DNA of 64,000 bases, taken from NCBI GenBank assembly GCA_903908495.1, contig CAIVSK010000191.1, forward strand, positions 1-64,000. The letters run 5' to 3'. Of the stretch, positions 8,496-16,488 are shown piece after piece. Origin of the DNA: Akkermansiaceae bacterium (GTDB lineage: Bacteria > Verrucomicrobiota > Verrucomicrobiia > Verrucomicrobiales > Akkermansiaceae). A model generated the notes under the pieces. The model made no database searches and was not told the origin of the DNA. It was given only the letters and a program-made list of their open reading frames with translations. Every line of letters starts with the position of its first letter. Position 1 is the first letter of the stretch. The translations under genes and the position numbers were made by a program.

Positions 8496-9296
8496 ATGAA
8501 ATTCCACCTTCCGCTCTTGGCCGCCACTCTTGTTTCAGTCGTTACCGCGGCAGACACTCCCAAGATTTTCGCAGGTCTGTTCACCAAGGACACCCCGGTG
8601 GCCGCGCAAGTGGGCATCGTGCTGCCTCCCCCGGAGATCGACAAGTACGTGGCCAAGGTCGAGGCGGCGGCCCGCCTCGACACGAAATGGTTCAAAGAAT
8701 ACTCCGCCCAAGCGAAACCCGGAGTACCCCTGCCATTTCACGAAAAACTCGGCCTCACCAAGGAGGAATACGACGAGTATATCAAGCTGTGGGCCAAGCG
8801 CGAGTTCAAGTCCGTCGAGGACGTCAATCTGTTGCTGCGCGAAACCCTCGGCGGTGCCTGGATCATCGCCGCCACCGGCTCCGCCAGCAATCTCTCCAAC
8901 CTCCGCTACGACGAAAAGTCGGATGTCTTCCGCTCGCCCAACGGTGAACTCAAACGCATCGAAAACATCAAGGCCGATGCCGACAGTATCCTCGGTGCCT
9001 GGAGCGGCAGCGAATGGCGCTTCGAAGAGGAAACGTCGCTCGGCAAAACCAAGGAAAATATCGCCATCGGAAGCTTCGAAGGCAACAAGTACGGCCTGGT
9101 GGTCTATCGCTTCCAAGAGGTCTCCAGCGAAGGCACCCGCATCGTCGACAAAAGCATCGCCGTCCGCTTCGAACTCGGCAAAGCCGGACACTTGAAAGTG
9201 GCCGCCGCCGAGCAACCAGGCAAGACCAAGCCCGCCGCCGCGCCGGCAGCCACGCCGGCGACCAAACCGGCGACCAAGACCACTCCCAAACACTAA
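8496..9296 (+). CDS. Secreted protein of unknown function
   Basis: A 266-residue protein with a short signal peptide ('MKFHLPLLAATLVSVVTAAD'). I do not recognise the family. The mature part alternates charged helical segments ('LTKEEYDEYIKLWAKREFKS') with a beta-rich region containing 'DADSILGAWSGSEWRFEEE' and 'NIAIGSFEGNKYGLVVYRF'. It ends in an Ala/Pro/Lys/Thr-rich tail of about 30 residues that looks disordered. It is probably periplasmic or cell-surface. The next gene begins 12 nt downstream, so the two are likely transcribed together and may share an envelope role. Confidence 0.7.
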   Translation: MKFHLPLLAATLVSVVTAADTPKIFAGLFTKDTPVAAQVGIVLPPPEIDKYVAKVEAAARLDTKWFKEYSAQAKPGVPLPFHEKLGLTKEEYDEYIKLWAKREFKSVEDVNLLLRETLGGAWIIAATGSASNLSNLRYDEKSDVFRSPNGELKRIENIKADADSILGAWSGSEWRFEEETSLGKTKENIAIGSFEGNKYGLVVYRFQEVSSEGTRIVDKSIAVRFELGKAGHLKVAAAEQPGKTKPAAAPAATPATKPATKTTPKH

Positions 9297-9308
9297 AACC
9301 CCGCAGCC

Positions 9309-10775
9309 ATGGACGAGGCAGTCCCATCAGGCGCTAACCGCCGCCGGGGCTGGATACGCTGGATACGCTGGCTGGCACTGCTCTGTGCGCTGCCACCACT
9401 CGGCTTCGCACTGAGCAATCTGTGGCTTGCCACCCCGCGCGGCTGCCGCTGGCTTGCCGCAAAAGTCCACCAGCGCTGCGGCGGCCTGGAAACGCGCGTC
9501 GGCAGCGCCTCGTGGTCACCCTGGAACGGACTCACACTGCGCAATATTGTCATCTCGCAGCCCCCCGACCTGAGTACCGCCATTGCCGAACCCTTGATCC
9601 GAATCGACTCGCTGCGCATCATCCCTGTGTGGCGCTCCTGCCTGCGCGGCCACTTCGTCGTGCGCAGCTCGGAACTCGACTCGCCCCAATTCGTCGTGGC
9701 CGTCCAGATGCTCCCGCACTTGGCCCAGCCACCGGCAGTACTGGCCCCCATCCCACCAGCCATTCCTCCCATCGCAGCGCTGCAAGCGCCCCCACAAGAC
9801 CCACTTCTAGGTCCGTCCCTAGGTCCGTCCCAAGGTCCGTCCCAAGGTCCGTCCCAAGCGCTCGCCCCCGGTCCTACCACTCCGAGTTCTCCCGCCCCGC
9901 AACCAGCTGAAGCACCCCGCCCGCAGGCGACACCCGTCGCGCCGGCGGCCCTCGTTTCAATACCAACCGGTTGGATTCGTTTACGACACGCCTCGTTCCG
10001 GCTGATATCGATTGGCACTGCGGTGCCGCTGGTGGAAATCTCCGATTTAACCAGCGATCTGCCGGTGTCCGGGGATGCGGCGGATTCAAGGCTGCAGCTG
10101 GCGAGTCTCAAGGTACAGGGGACCGCCTGGCTCAGCGATTTCCACGCCCCGCTGGCGTGGCAGGCACCGGTGCTCTCGCTCAATCCGGTGGACGTCAGCC
10201 TGCTGGGCATGCATTGCCAGTTTGCCGGCAAGCTGGCCTTGATCAATGGCCTGCCGCTGCAGCTTGAAATGCAATTGCCCGCCCAATCCCCCGCCCCGCT
10301 CGCCTTACCCGGCGGCGGCGAGGCCAGCGCCGGGCAACTCGCGGCCAGCGGCCGCTTCCGGGGGCTGCTGATGGCACCGGGCTCCTGGCAGGGCGACGGG
10401 CTTGCCGAGAGCACAGTCATTTCCATCAAAACCGGCGAGCACCACGCCAGCTTCGACCGCGGCATTTGTGGCATCGCCCTGCGCGGCGGTGTGCTCTCCT
10501 GTGTGGATGCCCGCTTGATCGGCGACGATCTATCGCTGCTGGGGAATGCCACCGTGTTTGCCGATGGCCGTGCCGCCGGGGTGGTCCGCCTCGTTGCCCC
10601 GGCCGAAGCCACCCTCAGTATCGTCAAGCGCATTTTCCCAAACAACACGGAGCCCCCCGCGTTCACTCCACTGACGACCTCGCAACGGGTCGCCTGCGAC
10701 CTCGAAGTGTTCGGCAACGTCAACGACCTCCAAGTCCGCCTCGGCCAAAACGGCCCCGTCGTGCCCCTGCCATGA
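9309..10775 (+). CDS. AsmA-like membrane-anchored envelope protein
   Basis: A 488-residue protein with one N-terminal membrane helix ('WLALLCALPPLGFALSNLWL') followed by a periplasmic part starting 'LETRVGSASWSPWNGLTLRNIVI'. That pattern is typical of AsmA/DUF748-type proteins that bridge the envelope and influence lipid transport or outer-membrane assembly. Residues about 130-215 are a Pro/Ala/Gln-rich linker containing a four-fold 12-bp DNA repeat (L/QGPS). The second half again has amphipathic beta segments ('LQVQGT', 'VSLLGMHCQFAGKLALING'). Family assignment rests on pattern only and is moderate. The gene lies 12 nt after the secreted protein gene. Confidence 0.6.
   Translation: MDEAVPSGANRRRGWIRWIRWLALLCALPPLGFALSNLWLATPRGCRWLAAKVHQRCGGLETRVGSASWSPWNGLTLRNIVISQPPDLSTAIAEPLIRIDSLRIIPVWRSCLRGHFVVRSSELDSPQFVVAVQMLPHLAQPPAVLAPIPPAIPPIAALQAPPQDPLLGPSLGPSQGPSQGPSQALAPGPTTPSSPAPQPAEAPRPQATPVAPAALVSIPTGWIRLRHASFRLISIGTAVPLVEISDLTSDLPVSGDAADSRLQLASLKVQGTAWLSDFHAPLAWQAPVLSLNPVDVSLLGMHCQFAGKLALINGLPLQLEMQLPAQSPAPLALPGGGEASAGQLAASGRFRGLLMAPGSWQGDGLAESTVISIKTGEHHASFDRGICGIALRGGVLSCVDARLIGDDLSLLGNATVFADGRAAGVVRLVAPAEATLSIVKRIFPNNTEPPAFTPLTTSQRVACDLEVFGNVNDLQVRLGQNGPVVPLP
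9809..9856 (+). repeat. 12-bp in-frame tandem repeat, four units
   Basis: Four contiguous copies of AGGTCCGTCCC(T/A) inside the AsmA-like gene, encoding repeated L/Q-G-P-S tetrapeptides in the proline-rich linker. Copies 2-4 are identical, so the array is probably recent and prone to length change by slippage. Confidence 0.95.
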
Positions 10776-10810
10776 AGAAGACACAAGACTGCAAGAACAG
10801 TGACGTTATG

Positions 10811-11041
10811 CTAGATAGGATAACGGGCACCACGGATTGCACGGATTGCACGGATTGCACGGATTGCACGGATTGCACGGATTGCACGGATAAAGAAAGA
10901 GTTATGAATTTTTTTGAATTCACCATTTGGATGAGTCAGAGACTTGATAGATCAGCGCCATCTCATCAGTGTAAGCCTCTTCAATCCGTGCAATCGGTGG
11001 TTAAAAAACGTCTCTGCAACCCTTGCCAATTTCCTTTTTAG
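10811..11041. repeat. Dispersed palindromic repeat, family A, copy 1
   Basis: Intergenic element sharing the layout of the copies at 49433-49685 and 59594-59873: a left arm of 'CACGGATTxCACGGA' units, then 'TAAAGAAAGAGTTATGAATTT', a middle with 'GACTTGATAGATCA', a right arm 'CTTCAATCCGTGCAATCGGTGG' that is the inverse of the left arm, and an end 'CTGCAACCCTTGCCAATTTCC'. This copy lacks the 57-bp segment found in the other two. It carries an expanded 9-bp array in the left arm. It fills most of the 330-bp gap before rsmD. Confidence 0.85.
10831..10890. repeat. 9-bp tandem array (CACGGATTG), about 6.7 units
   Basis: Perfect head-to-tail CACGGATTG units forming the left arm of the family A element. 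Other copies have only two or three diverged units, so this is a local expansion. The translated (TDC)n ORF in the track is an artefact of this array. Confidence 0.95.
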
Positions 11042-11105
11042 CACGGCTTGTCTGTTTCTAGCGTCCCCCCCCCCCTGATAACTCCTAACCAATAACTGAT
11101 CCCCC

Positions 11106-11684
11106 ATGCGCATCATAGCCGGCATCGCCGGGCGGCTCGCCATCAAAGTTCCCTCCGCAGTGGCCCGCCCCACCACTGATTTCGTCCGCCAGGCGGTTTT
11201 CTCGATTCTGAGCGAACGGGTGGAAAGCGCCCGCGTCCTGGACCTCTTCGCCGGGTCCGGCGCACTCGGACTCGAGGCCCTCAGCCGGGGTGCCAGCACC
11301 TGCGTGTTCGTCGATGAACACCGCCAGGCCGCCCAGGTCATCACCGAGAATCTGGCAAAATCACGCCTCAGCGGCGGCCGCGTGCTGCGCGCGGAGGTCA
11401 GCGCCTTCCTGCGGCGCGACGCCGCAACCTATGACCTGATTTTCGCCGATCCACCCTACGTGAAGCGCCCCGGCGATCCCGATGCGATCGGCGCGCTGCT
11501 GGGCGGCGAACTGCTGCGGCCCCGTCTCGCGGCGGATGGCTGGTTCATCGCGGAGGTGGGAAGCCACCAGCCGAGCCCGGCGGGCGCCGGGTGGTCGTTG
11601 GTGGAGCGGCGCGAATACGGCAGCTCTGCCATCCTGCTTTACGCGCCGCTCGATCCGGCGCAACCTGTGGCGCGATGCGATTGA
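11106..11684 (+). CDS. rsmD: 16S rRNA (guanine966-N2)-methyltransferase
   Basis: A 192-residue SAM-dependent methyltransferase of the RsmD family, which methylates G966 of 16S rRNA during 30S assembly. The family N-terminus 'MRIIAGIAGRLAIKVPS' and 'ARPTTDFVRQAVFSIL' are followed by the SAM-binding motif 'VLDLFAGSGALGLEALSRGA' and the catalytic 'FADPPY'. Length fits the family (about 180-200). The start is the ATG at 11106. Its last 10 nt overlap the start of waaA in another frame, indicating translational coupling of the pair. Confidence 0.92.
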   Translation: MRIIAGIAGRLAIKVPSAVARPTTDFVRQAVFSILSERVESARVLDLFAGSGALGLEALSRGASTCVFVDEHRQAAQVITENLAKSRLSGGRVLRAEVSAFLRRDAATYDLIFADPPYVKRPGDPDAIGALLGGELLRPRLAADGWFIAEVGSHQPSPAGAGWSLVERREYGSSAILLYAPLDPAQPVARCD

Positions 11685-12997
11685 TTTTCGGGCTTGCGAT
11701 CTACCGGCTGTTGTTGCCGCTGCTATTTGTGGCGGCGTTTCCCGGATGGCTGGTCAAAATGCTGCGGCGCGGCGGCTTAGGCACCCGTTTGGGCGAGCGG
11801 GCGGCCATCTATGCCGGCGCCCTCAAGAACGAACCCCGCGGTGCCGTCCATCTCCACGCCGTGAGCGTCGGCGAAGCCATGCTCGCCCTCAAGCTCATCC
11901 ACGAATGGCGCAACAGCGCCCCGGACCTACGCTTCGTGCTGGCCACCGGCACCGCCACCGGTCATGCCGTGGCCACCTCCGCTGAGCTCCCCGGCGTGCG
12001 CGTCACCTATGCCCCGCTGGATTTCCCCGGCATGGTCCGCCGCTACCTCAGGCATTTTGAGCCATCGCAAATCGTCCTCATCGAAGGCGAGGCTTGGCCC
12101 AACCTGCTGCTTGCCTGCCGCCGCCGCAAAATCCCGGTCAGTTTGGTCAATGCCCGCCTCTCGCCGCGCTCTACCGGCCGCTACCTGCGCTTCGCCGCCT
12201 GGGTCCGCCCGGTGTTCGGCTTGCTCGATGCCATCGCCATTCAGAACCCCGGGGACGCCGCCATCTGGCAACAACTCGGCATCGCCGCAGACAAAATCCA
12301 CACCACAGGCAGCCTGAAAATCGATCCGAGCAGTGGCCAACCGCCGACCCGTCGGCCCGAGTTTCAGGCGCTGCTCGCCAGTTTGACCGGCCCCGGCGCA
12401 GCCCGCCCGATCATTCTCGCGGCCAGCACCCATGCCGGCGAAGAAGTCTGGATCGCCTCCGCCATACGCGACGCCGTGCCCGACGCCGTCATTCTCATCG
12501 CCCCCCGCCACGCCGAGCGCCGCGCCCAAGTCAAAGCCGAGCTCGAACGGAGCGGCTTCCAAGTCGTGCTCCGCTCCACCCTGCCAGAGGCGCACGAGCG
12601 GCCCGCTCGTGTTTCTTCAGCCATCACCGCTCCCTCCCCCGCCATCTGCCTCGTCATTGATACCACCGGTGAACTGCGCGATTGGACCGCACACGCCGAC
12701 GTGGTGATCATCGGCAAGAGTTTTCTCGCCACCGGCGGCCAAAACCCCTGCGAAGCCATCCTCGCCGCCAAACCCGTCGTCTGCGGCCCCCATATGGAAA
12801 ATTTCGAGCCGCTCGCCTCCAACCTCCTCGCCGCTCACGCCACCTTCCCCGCCAACGACCCCGCCAGCCTGGGCATCGCCATCCGTCGCGCCCTCGACCC
12901 GCACGCAGCCCTCGCCGCCACCTCCCGCGCCACCGCCCTGCTCACGCAGCACTGCGGTGCCACCCGCCGGATCGTGGCGCTCTTGACCCGATCCTGA
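11675..12997 (+). CDS. waaA: 3-deoxy-D-manno-octulosonic acid (Kdo) transferase
   Basis: A 440-residue GT30 glycosyltransferase that moves Kdo from CMP-Kdo to lipid IVA at the inner membrane, implying an LPS-type outer membrane. An N-terminal membrane helix ('LAIYRLLLPLLFVAAFPGWL') precedes 'HLHAVSVGEAMLAL', with the catalytic Glu in 'GEA'. The segment 'LIEGEAWPNLL' and the C-terminal donor-site block 'GGQNPCEAILAAKPVVCGPHMENF' are classic WaaA features. I chose ATG 11675, which overlaps the rsmD end by 10 nt. The track start at 11591 reads through rsmD. Whether it adds one Kdo or more cannot be told. Confidence 0.93.
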   Translation: MRLIFGLAIYRLLLPLLFVAAFPGWLVKMLRRGGLGTRLGERAAIYAGALKNEPRGAVHLHAVSVGEAMLALKLIHEWRNSAPDLRFVLATGTATGHAVATSAELPGVRVTYAPLDFPGMVRRYLRHFEPSQIVLIEGEAWPNLLLACRRRKIPVSLVNARLSPRSTGRYLRFAAWVRPVFGLLDAIAIQNPGDAAIWQQLGIAADKIHTTGSLKIDPSSGQPPTRRPEFQALLASLTGPGAARPIILAASTHAGEEVWIASAIRDAVPDAVILIAPRHAERRAQVKAELERSGFQVVLRSTLPEAHERPARVSSAITAPSPAICLVIDTTGELRDWTAHADVVIIGKSFLATGGQNPCEAILAAKPVVCGPHMENFEPLASNLLAAHATFPANDPASLGIAIRRALDPHAALAATSRATALLTQHCGATRRIVALLTRS

Positions 12998-13097
12998 CCC
13001 CGATCCAACCGCTGGGTCCAGCGTGATGGGTTTTGCCGCGAGGCGGTGTTTCCTGCTTTACTTCAACCGGGTTTTGCTTCATCCCTTGGCTACGCCC

Positions 13098-14282
13098 ATG
13101 CTCCAGATCAATCCAAATCTCAGCGACCTTGTCTCCGATGCCGCAATCGGACTGCACCAGCGCCTAAATGCGAGCGCCACCGTCACGGCCGCCGCGCCGG
13201 GACGGGTCAATCTCATCGGTGAACACATCGATTACTGCGATGGCTTTGTGATGCCCTTTGCCATCGACCGCTACATCGTCATCGCCGGCTGCGCCAATGG
13301 CACCTCCCAAGCCCGCATCGCCGACCACAGCTTCGCCGAACTCGCCGAGTTCGATGTGACCGAAACCCAACAAATCGGCAGCCCCAAATGGAGCAACTAC
13401 CTGCGCGGCGTCATTCGCGGCTTCCAAGACCGCGGCCACCATATTCCCGGCTTTGACGCGTTCATCGTTTCCTCGATCCCCGGCGGCGCCGGCCTGTCGT
13501 CCTCCGCAGCGCTCGAATGCGCCATGGCCACTTTTCTCGAAGGGCTGCTCGACACGGTGTTAGACACGCGCGAAAAGGCGCTGCTGTGCCAAAAGGCCGA
13601 GCATGATTTCGCGCTGGTTCCCTGCGGCATCATGGACCAGTTCGCTTCGGCCTTCGGCAAACCCAACCGGCTCATTTTGATCGACTGCCAATCCGGCGAA
13701 CCCGAGTTGGTGCCGTTTGAAAACCCGGACCTCACCGTGTTGATCGCCAACACCATGGTCCACCACGAACTATCTGATGGGGGTTACGCCGCCCGCCGCA
13801 AACACACCGAAGACGGCCTCGCCATCCTCGGCAAGGCGTCGTGGCGCGATGTCAGCGAAGCCGATGTCAGCGCCGCCTGGACCCAACTCGGCGATCCAGT
13901 CAACCGCCGGTCGCGCCACGTCGTCGGCGAGATCGCCCGCACCATCGCCGCCGCCAAAGCCCTTGCGCGCAACGACTTTGAGGCCCTCGGCCCGCTGATG
14001 GCCGCCAGCCACGATTCCCTGCGCGACGATTTTGAAGTTTCCTGCACCGAGCTGGACATCATGGTGGAAATCGCCCGCAAGATCGGTCGCGCCGGCGGCG
14101 TGATCGGGGCCCGCATGACCGGCGGCGGTTTCGGCGGCTCCACCGTCACGCTCTGCGAATCGCACCTGGCGGTGGAAATCGCCGCAACCATGGCCGCCGA
14201 ATACACCAAGACCACCGGCATCGCCCCGCAGATTTTCGCGTCGCGACCGGCCCAGGGCGCGCATCTGGTGGCATCGGCCTGA
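13098..14282 (+). CDS. galK: Galactokinase
   Basis: A 394-residue GHMP-family sugar kinase that phosphorylates alpha-D-galactose at C1 with ATP in the Leloir pathway. Motif 1 is 'APGRVNLIGEHIDYCDGFVMP', the galactokinase signature. The phosphate-binding loop is 'IPGGAGLSSSAALE', the catalytic-base region is 'CGIMDQFASAFG', and motif 3 is 'GARMTGGGFGGS'. Length is normal for GalK. ATG 13098 is preferred because conserved sequence starts shortly after it. No other Leloir gene is adjacent. The stop lies 12 nt from the end of the convergent transporter gene. An N-acetylgalactosamine or arabinose kinase activity is possible but less likely. Confidence 0.88.
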   Translation: MLQINPNLSDLVSDAAIGLHQRLNASATVTAAAPGRVNLIGEHIDYCDGFVMPFAIDRYIVIAGCANGTSQARIADHSFAELAEFDVTETQQIGSPKWSNYLRGVIRGFQDRGHHIPGFDAFIVSSIPGGAGLSSSAALECAMATFLEGLLDTVLDTREKALLCQKAEHDFALVPCGIMDQFASAFGKPNRLILIDCQSGEPELVPFENPDLTVLIANTMVHHELSDGGYAARRKHTEDGLAILGKASWRDVSEADVSAAWTQLGDPVNRRSRHVVGEIARTIAAAKALARNDFEALGPLMAASHDSLRDDFEVSCTELDIMVEIARKIGRAGGVIGARMTGGGFGGSTVTLCESHLAVEIAATMAAEYTKTTGIAPQIFASRPAQGAHLVASA

Positions 14283-14294
14283 AGATTGCGGCGC

Positions 14295-16172
14295 CTACTG
14301 CAGATAGGTCTTGGGCCGATAGAGCATGGCGAAAGGCACGAAGATGACGGCGGTGCCGAGCATCAGCCACATGAAAAAGCGGAAGTAGGCCGCGCCGTGG
14401 AGTTTGGTCTGACCTCCGGAAAAGGCGTGCCTACTGAAGGTGATGCCGGTGGCGGGAGGGGGCGCGGCGAGGGCGACACCTATTTCGTTAGACCGGCGTT
14501 CCAACCACGGGGCCTTCGGGTGCAACCCGTCCAGCCACGAGGTTTCGGCCGCTGGTGCCGGATGCTCGAGCTCAACGGTCAGGCCAATGTCCCATTGGGT
14601 GTTAGGGGTCTTGTCGGGTCCGTCGCTGATGAGCCGGAAATGACTCGCATTGAGAATCTCATAGCGGATCGGGTTGCCCCACGGGTCGGTGCCAAGCGTG
14701 CCGGACAGATCGGACTCCGGTGGCAATTTGCCGTCATGCTCGCAAATGGCGGCCTCGATCGGCGCGGCGGCGGCATCGAAGGCGGCCTGCCCCGGAATCG
14801 TCAACTCGGGACTCGCATCCTTCCGGTACTCCATCACGAAGTCATCTGCGGTGCCGACCTTGCCATCGAATCCGGGCAGGGTGAGCAAGTGCGGGACCTT
14901 GCGCGAGGCCGCCGGCAGCTCGGCGTTGGCGTTGGCGGCTTGTTGGGCTGCGGCGCTGGGGATTTGGATGAGGCGGTTGGTGGTGGAGGTGAACATGTTG
15001 CCCATGAACGTGGAGAACAGGAAAATGGACATGATCACCGATTTCATGTTCTTGGGTGCCTGGGTGTAGGCAAACTCCAGGCCCACGATGGAGACCATGA
15101 TTTCAGCGGCGGTGATGATGATGAACGCAAGAATTTGCCAGCCAATGGATGGAGTGCTGCCGGCATCGATCCATGACTGGACCAACGCGGTGAGGGCGTA
15201 GGAGAGCGTCACCAGAAACAACCCGATGCCGATCTTGCGCAGCGGCGTCACCTGGAAGAAACGCTTCATGAACGGATAGACGACGAACGTGAACAGCGGG
15301 ATGAAAACCAGAATGAGGATCGGATTGATCGCCTGGATCTGGCTTTCGAGCCAGGTGATGCCGAGGAACTTGCAATTCATCTGGCCGGCTTGAAACACCC
15401 ACGACGAACCGGTTTGGTCATAGAGCGACCAGAACACCGCAAAAAACAAAAACAGCGGGATCAATTTAGCCAGAGCGATGAGTCCCTCGCGCGACGCCAA
15501 CTCGGCGAAAAACTTGCTGCCACCCGGCGGAATGTGCGCAAACTTGTGGCGGCCCATCCAAAACAACAGGGTGGCGATGGCCATCAACACGCCCGGCACC
15601 CCGAAGGCCCAGTGCGGGCCATACCAATCCAGCAACCACGGCGTCAGCAGGGTGGAAAAGAACGAACCGAGGTTGATCGAAAAGTAAAACCAGTTGTACA
15701 CCCGCGTCAGCAAGTGATGGTTGGCGGGGCCGAATTGGTCGCCCACGTTGGAGGAAACGCAGGGCTTGATCCCACCCGAACCGATGCAGATGAGCAACAA
15801 CCCGGCAAACAACCAGTAGGACGAATGCCCGCGCGTGCCCATCAACGCCAGCGCCGCGTGGCCGCCGCAATACACCAGACTGAGAAACAGGATCGTGCGG
15901 TACTTGCCCAGGAAAATATCACTGAGCAAGGCCCCTAACAGCGGAGTGAAATACACCCATGCGGCGAACGCGTGAAAGTGCTCGATGGCCTCGGTTTCCG
16001 CCATCGGCGTGCCGCCCGCCCCATCCATCAGATAGAGATACTTCGCCATGAACACCACCAGAATGGTGCGCATGCCGTAAAATGAGAAGCGCTCGGCGGC
16101 TTCGTTGCCGATGATCCACGGGATGCCAGGTGGCATGTGCTCGGTATCGAGGGCGGTGGTGCGACGGGACAT
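14295..16172 (-). CDS. POT/PTR2-family peptide transporter with inserted domain
   Basis: A 625-residue proton-coupled oligopeptide transporter (POT family). The signature 'NEAAERFSFYGMRTILVVFM' contains the ExxER motif near the start, and 'GSGGIKPCVSSNVGDQF' is the second POT signature. Residues about 405-590 interrupt the usual C-terminal helices with a soluble segment containing 'GFDGKVGTADDF' and 'GTDPWGNPIRYEIL...FRLISDGPD', which resembles the C-terminal part of type II secretion major pseudopilins (GspG). The last helix ('FFMWLMLGTAVIFVPFAML') follows. ATG 16172 puts the ExxER motif near residue 20. Substrates are presumably di- and tripeptides. Confidence 0.85.
   Translation of the reverse strand: MSRRTTALDTEHMPPGIPWIIGNEAAERFSFYGMRTILVVFMAKYLYLMDGAGGTPMAETEAIEHFHAFAAWVYFTPLLGALLSDIFLGKYRTILFLSLVYCGGHAALALMGTRGHSSYWLFAGLLLICIGSGGIKPCVSSNVGDQFGPANHHLLTRVYNWFYFSINLGSFFSTLLTPWLLDWYGPHWAFGVPGVLMAIATLLFWMGRHKFAHIPPGGSKFFAELASREGLIALAKLIPLFLFFAVFWSLYDQTGSSWVFQAGQMNCKFLGITWLESQIQAINPILILVFIPLFTFVVYPFMKRFFQVTPLRKIGIGLFLVTLSYALTALVQSWIDAGSTPSIGWQILAFIIITAAEIMVSIVGLEFAYTQAPKNMKSVIMSIFLFSTFMGNMFTSTTNRLIQIPSAAAQQAANANAELPAASRKVPHLLTLPGFDGKVGTADDFVMEYRKDASPELTIPGQAAFDAAAAPIEAAICEHDGKLPPESDLSGTLGTDPWGNPIRYEILNASHFRLISDGPDKTPNTQWDIGLTVELEHPAPAAETSWLDGLHPKAPWLERRSNEIGVALAAPPPATGITFSRHAFSGGQTKLHGAAYFRFFMWLMLGTAVIFVPFAMLYRPKTYLQ
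14583..14885 (-). other. GspG-like insert within the POT transporter
   Basis: The coding segment for residues about 430-530 of the transporter. It contains 'FDGKVGTADDF' followed after about 45 residues by 'DPWGNPIRYEI' and 'FRLISDGPDKTPNTQWD', in the same order as the conserved C-terminal region of GspG pseudopilins. It lies in a loop between predicted membrane helices. The resemblance is by pattern only. Confidence 0.55.
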
Positions 16173-16488
16173 GGGGGGGGGAAATGATGGGAGATGGCGG
16201 ATAGAAACCGGCGGAGCGGCACGGATGCTGACTGAATGCGCGGGAATATCAACCGCGATTTGGTCGAATTGGCGGCTGCCGACGACAGCCGGAACCGCCG
16301 CGTCGCTCCGCACTTTGGCCCGGCAATTTTCCTCCTGAATCACTAGCAGATTTTCCGCAATGGCGCAGTGGACGCCGAGTGGCGCACAGCGGAATGGGTG
16401 AAGGATGAATGCCCACCTGACCCTGCGTTGCTTTGCGGCGAAATTTCGGCTTATGCCTTGCCACACCCGGTCACGCCGGGGTCAGGTG
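16173..16488. other. Intergenic region with 10-bp inverted pair
   Basis: A 316-bp gap between the POT gene (transcribed leftward) and the Rpn pseudogene. It contains CACCTGACCC (16414-16423) and its exact inverse GGGTCAGGTG (16479-16488), 55 bp apart. The right arm abuts the stop codon of the pseudogene. REP-like elements in related genomes can carry GGGGTCAGGT ends, but that is recollection, not shown here. The POT promoter should lie in the left half. No clear -35/-10 was found. Confidence 0.5.

Noticed and set aside
10772-11041. ORF with (TDC)n repeats
   Set aside because: It is a translation of the 9-bp array and palindromic repeat, not a protein.
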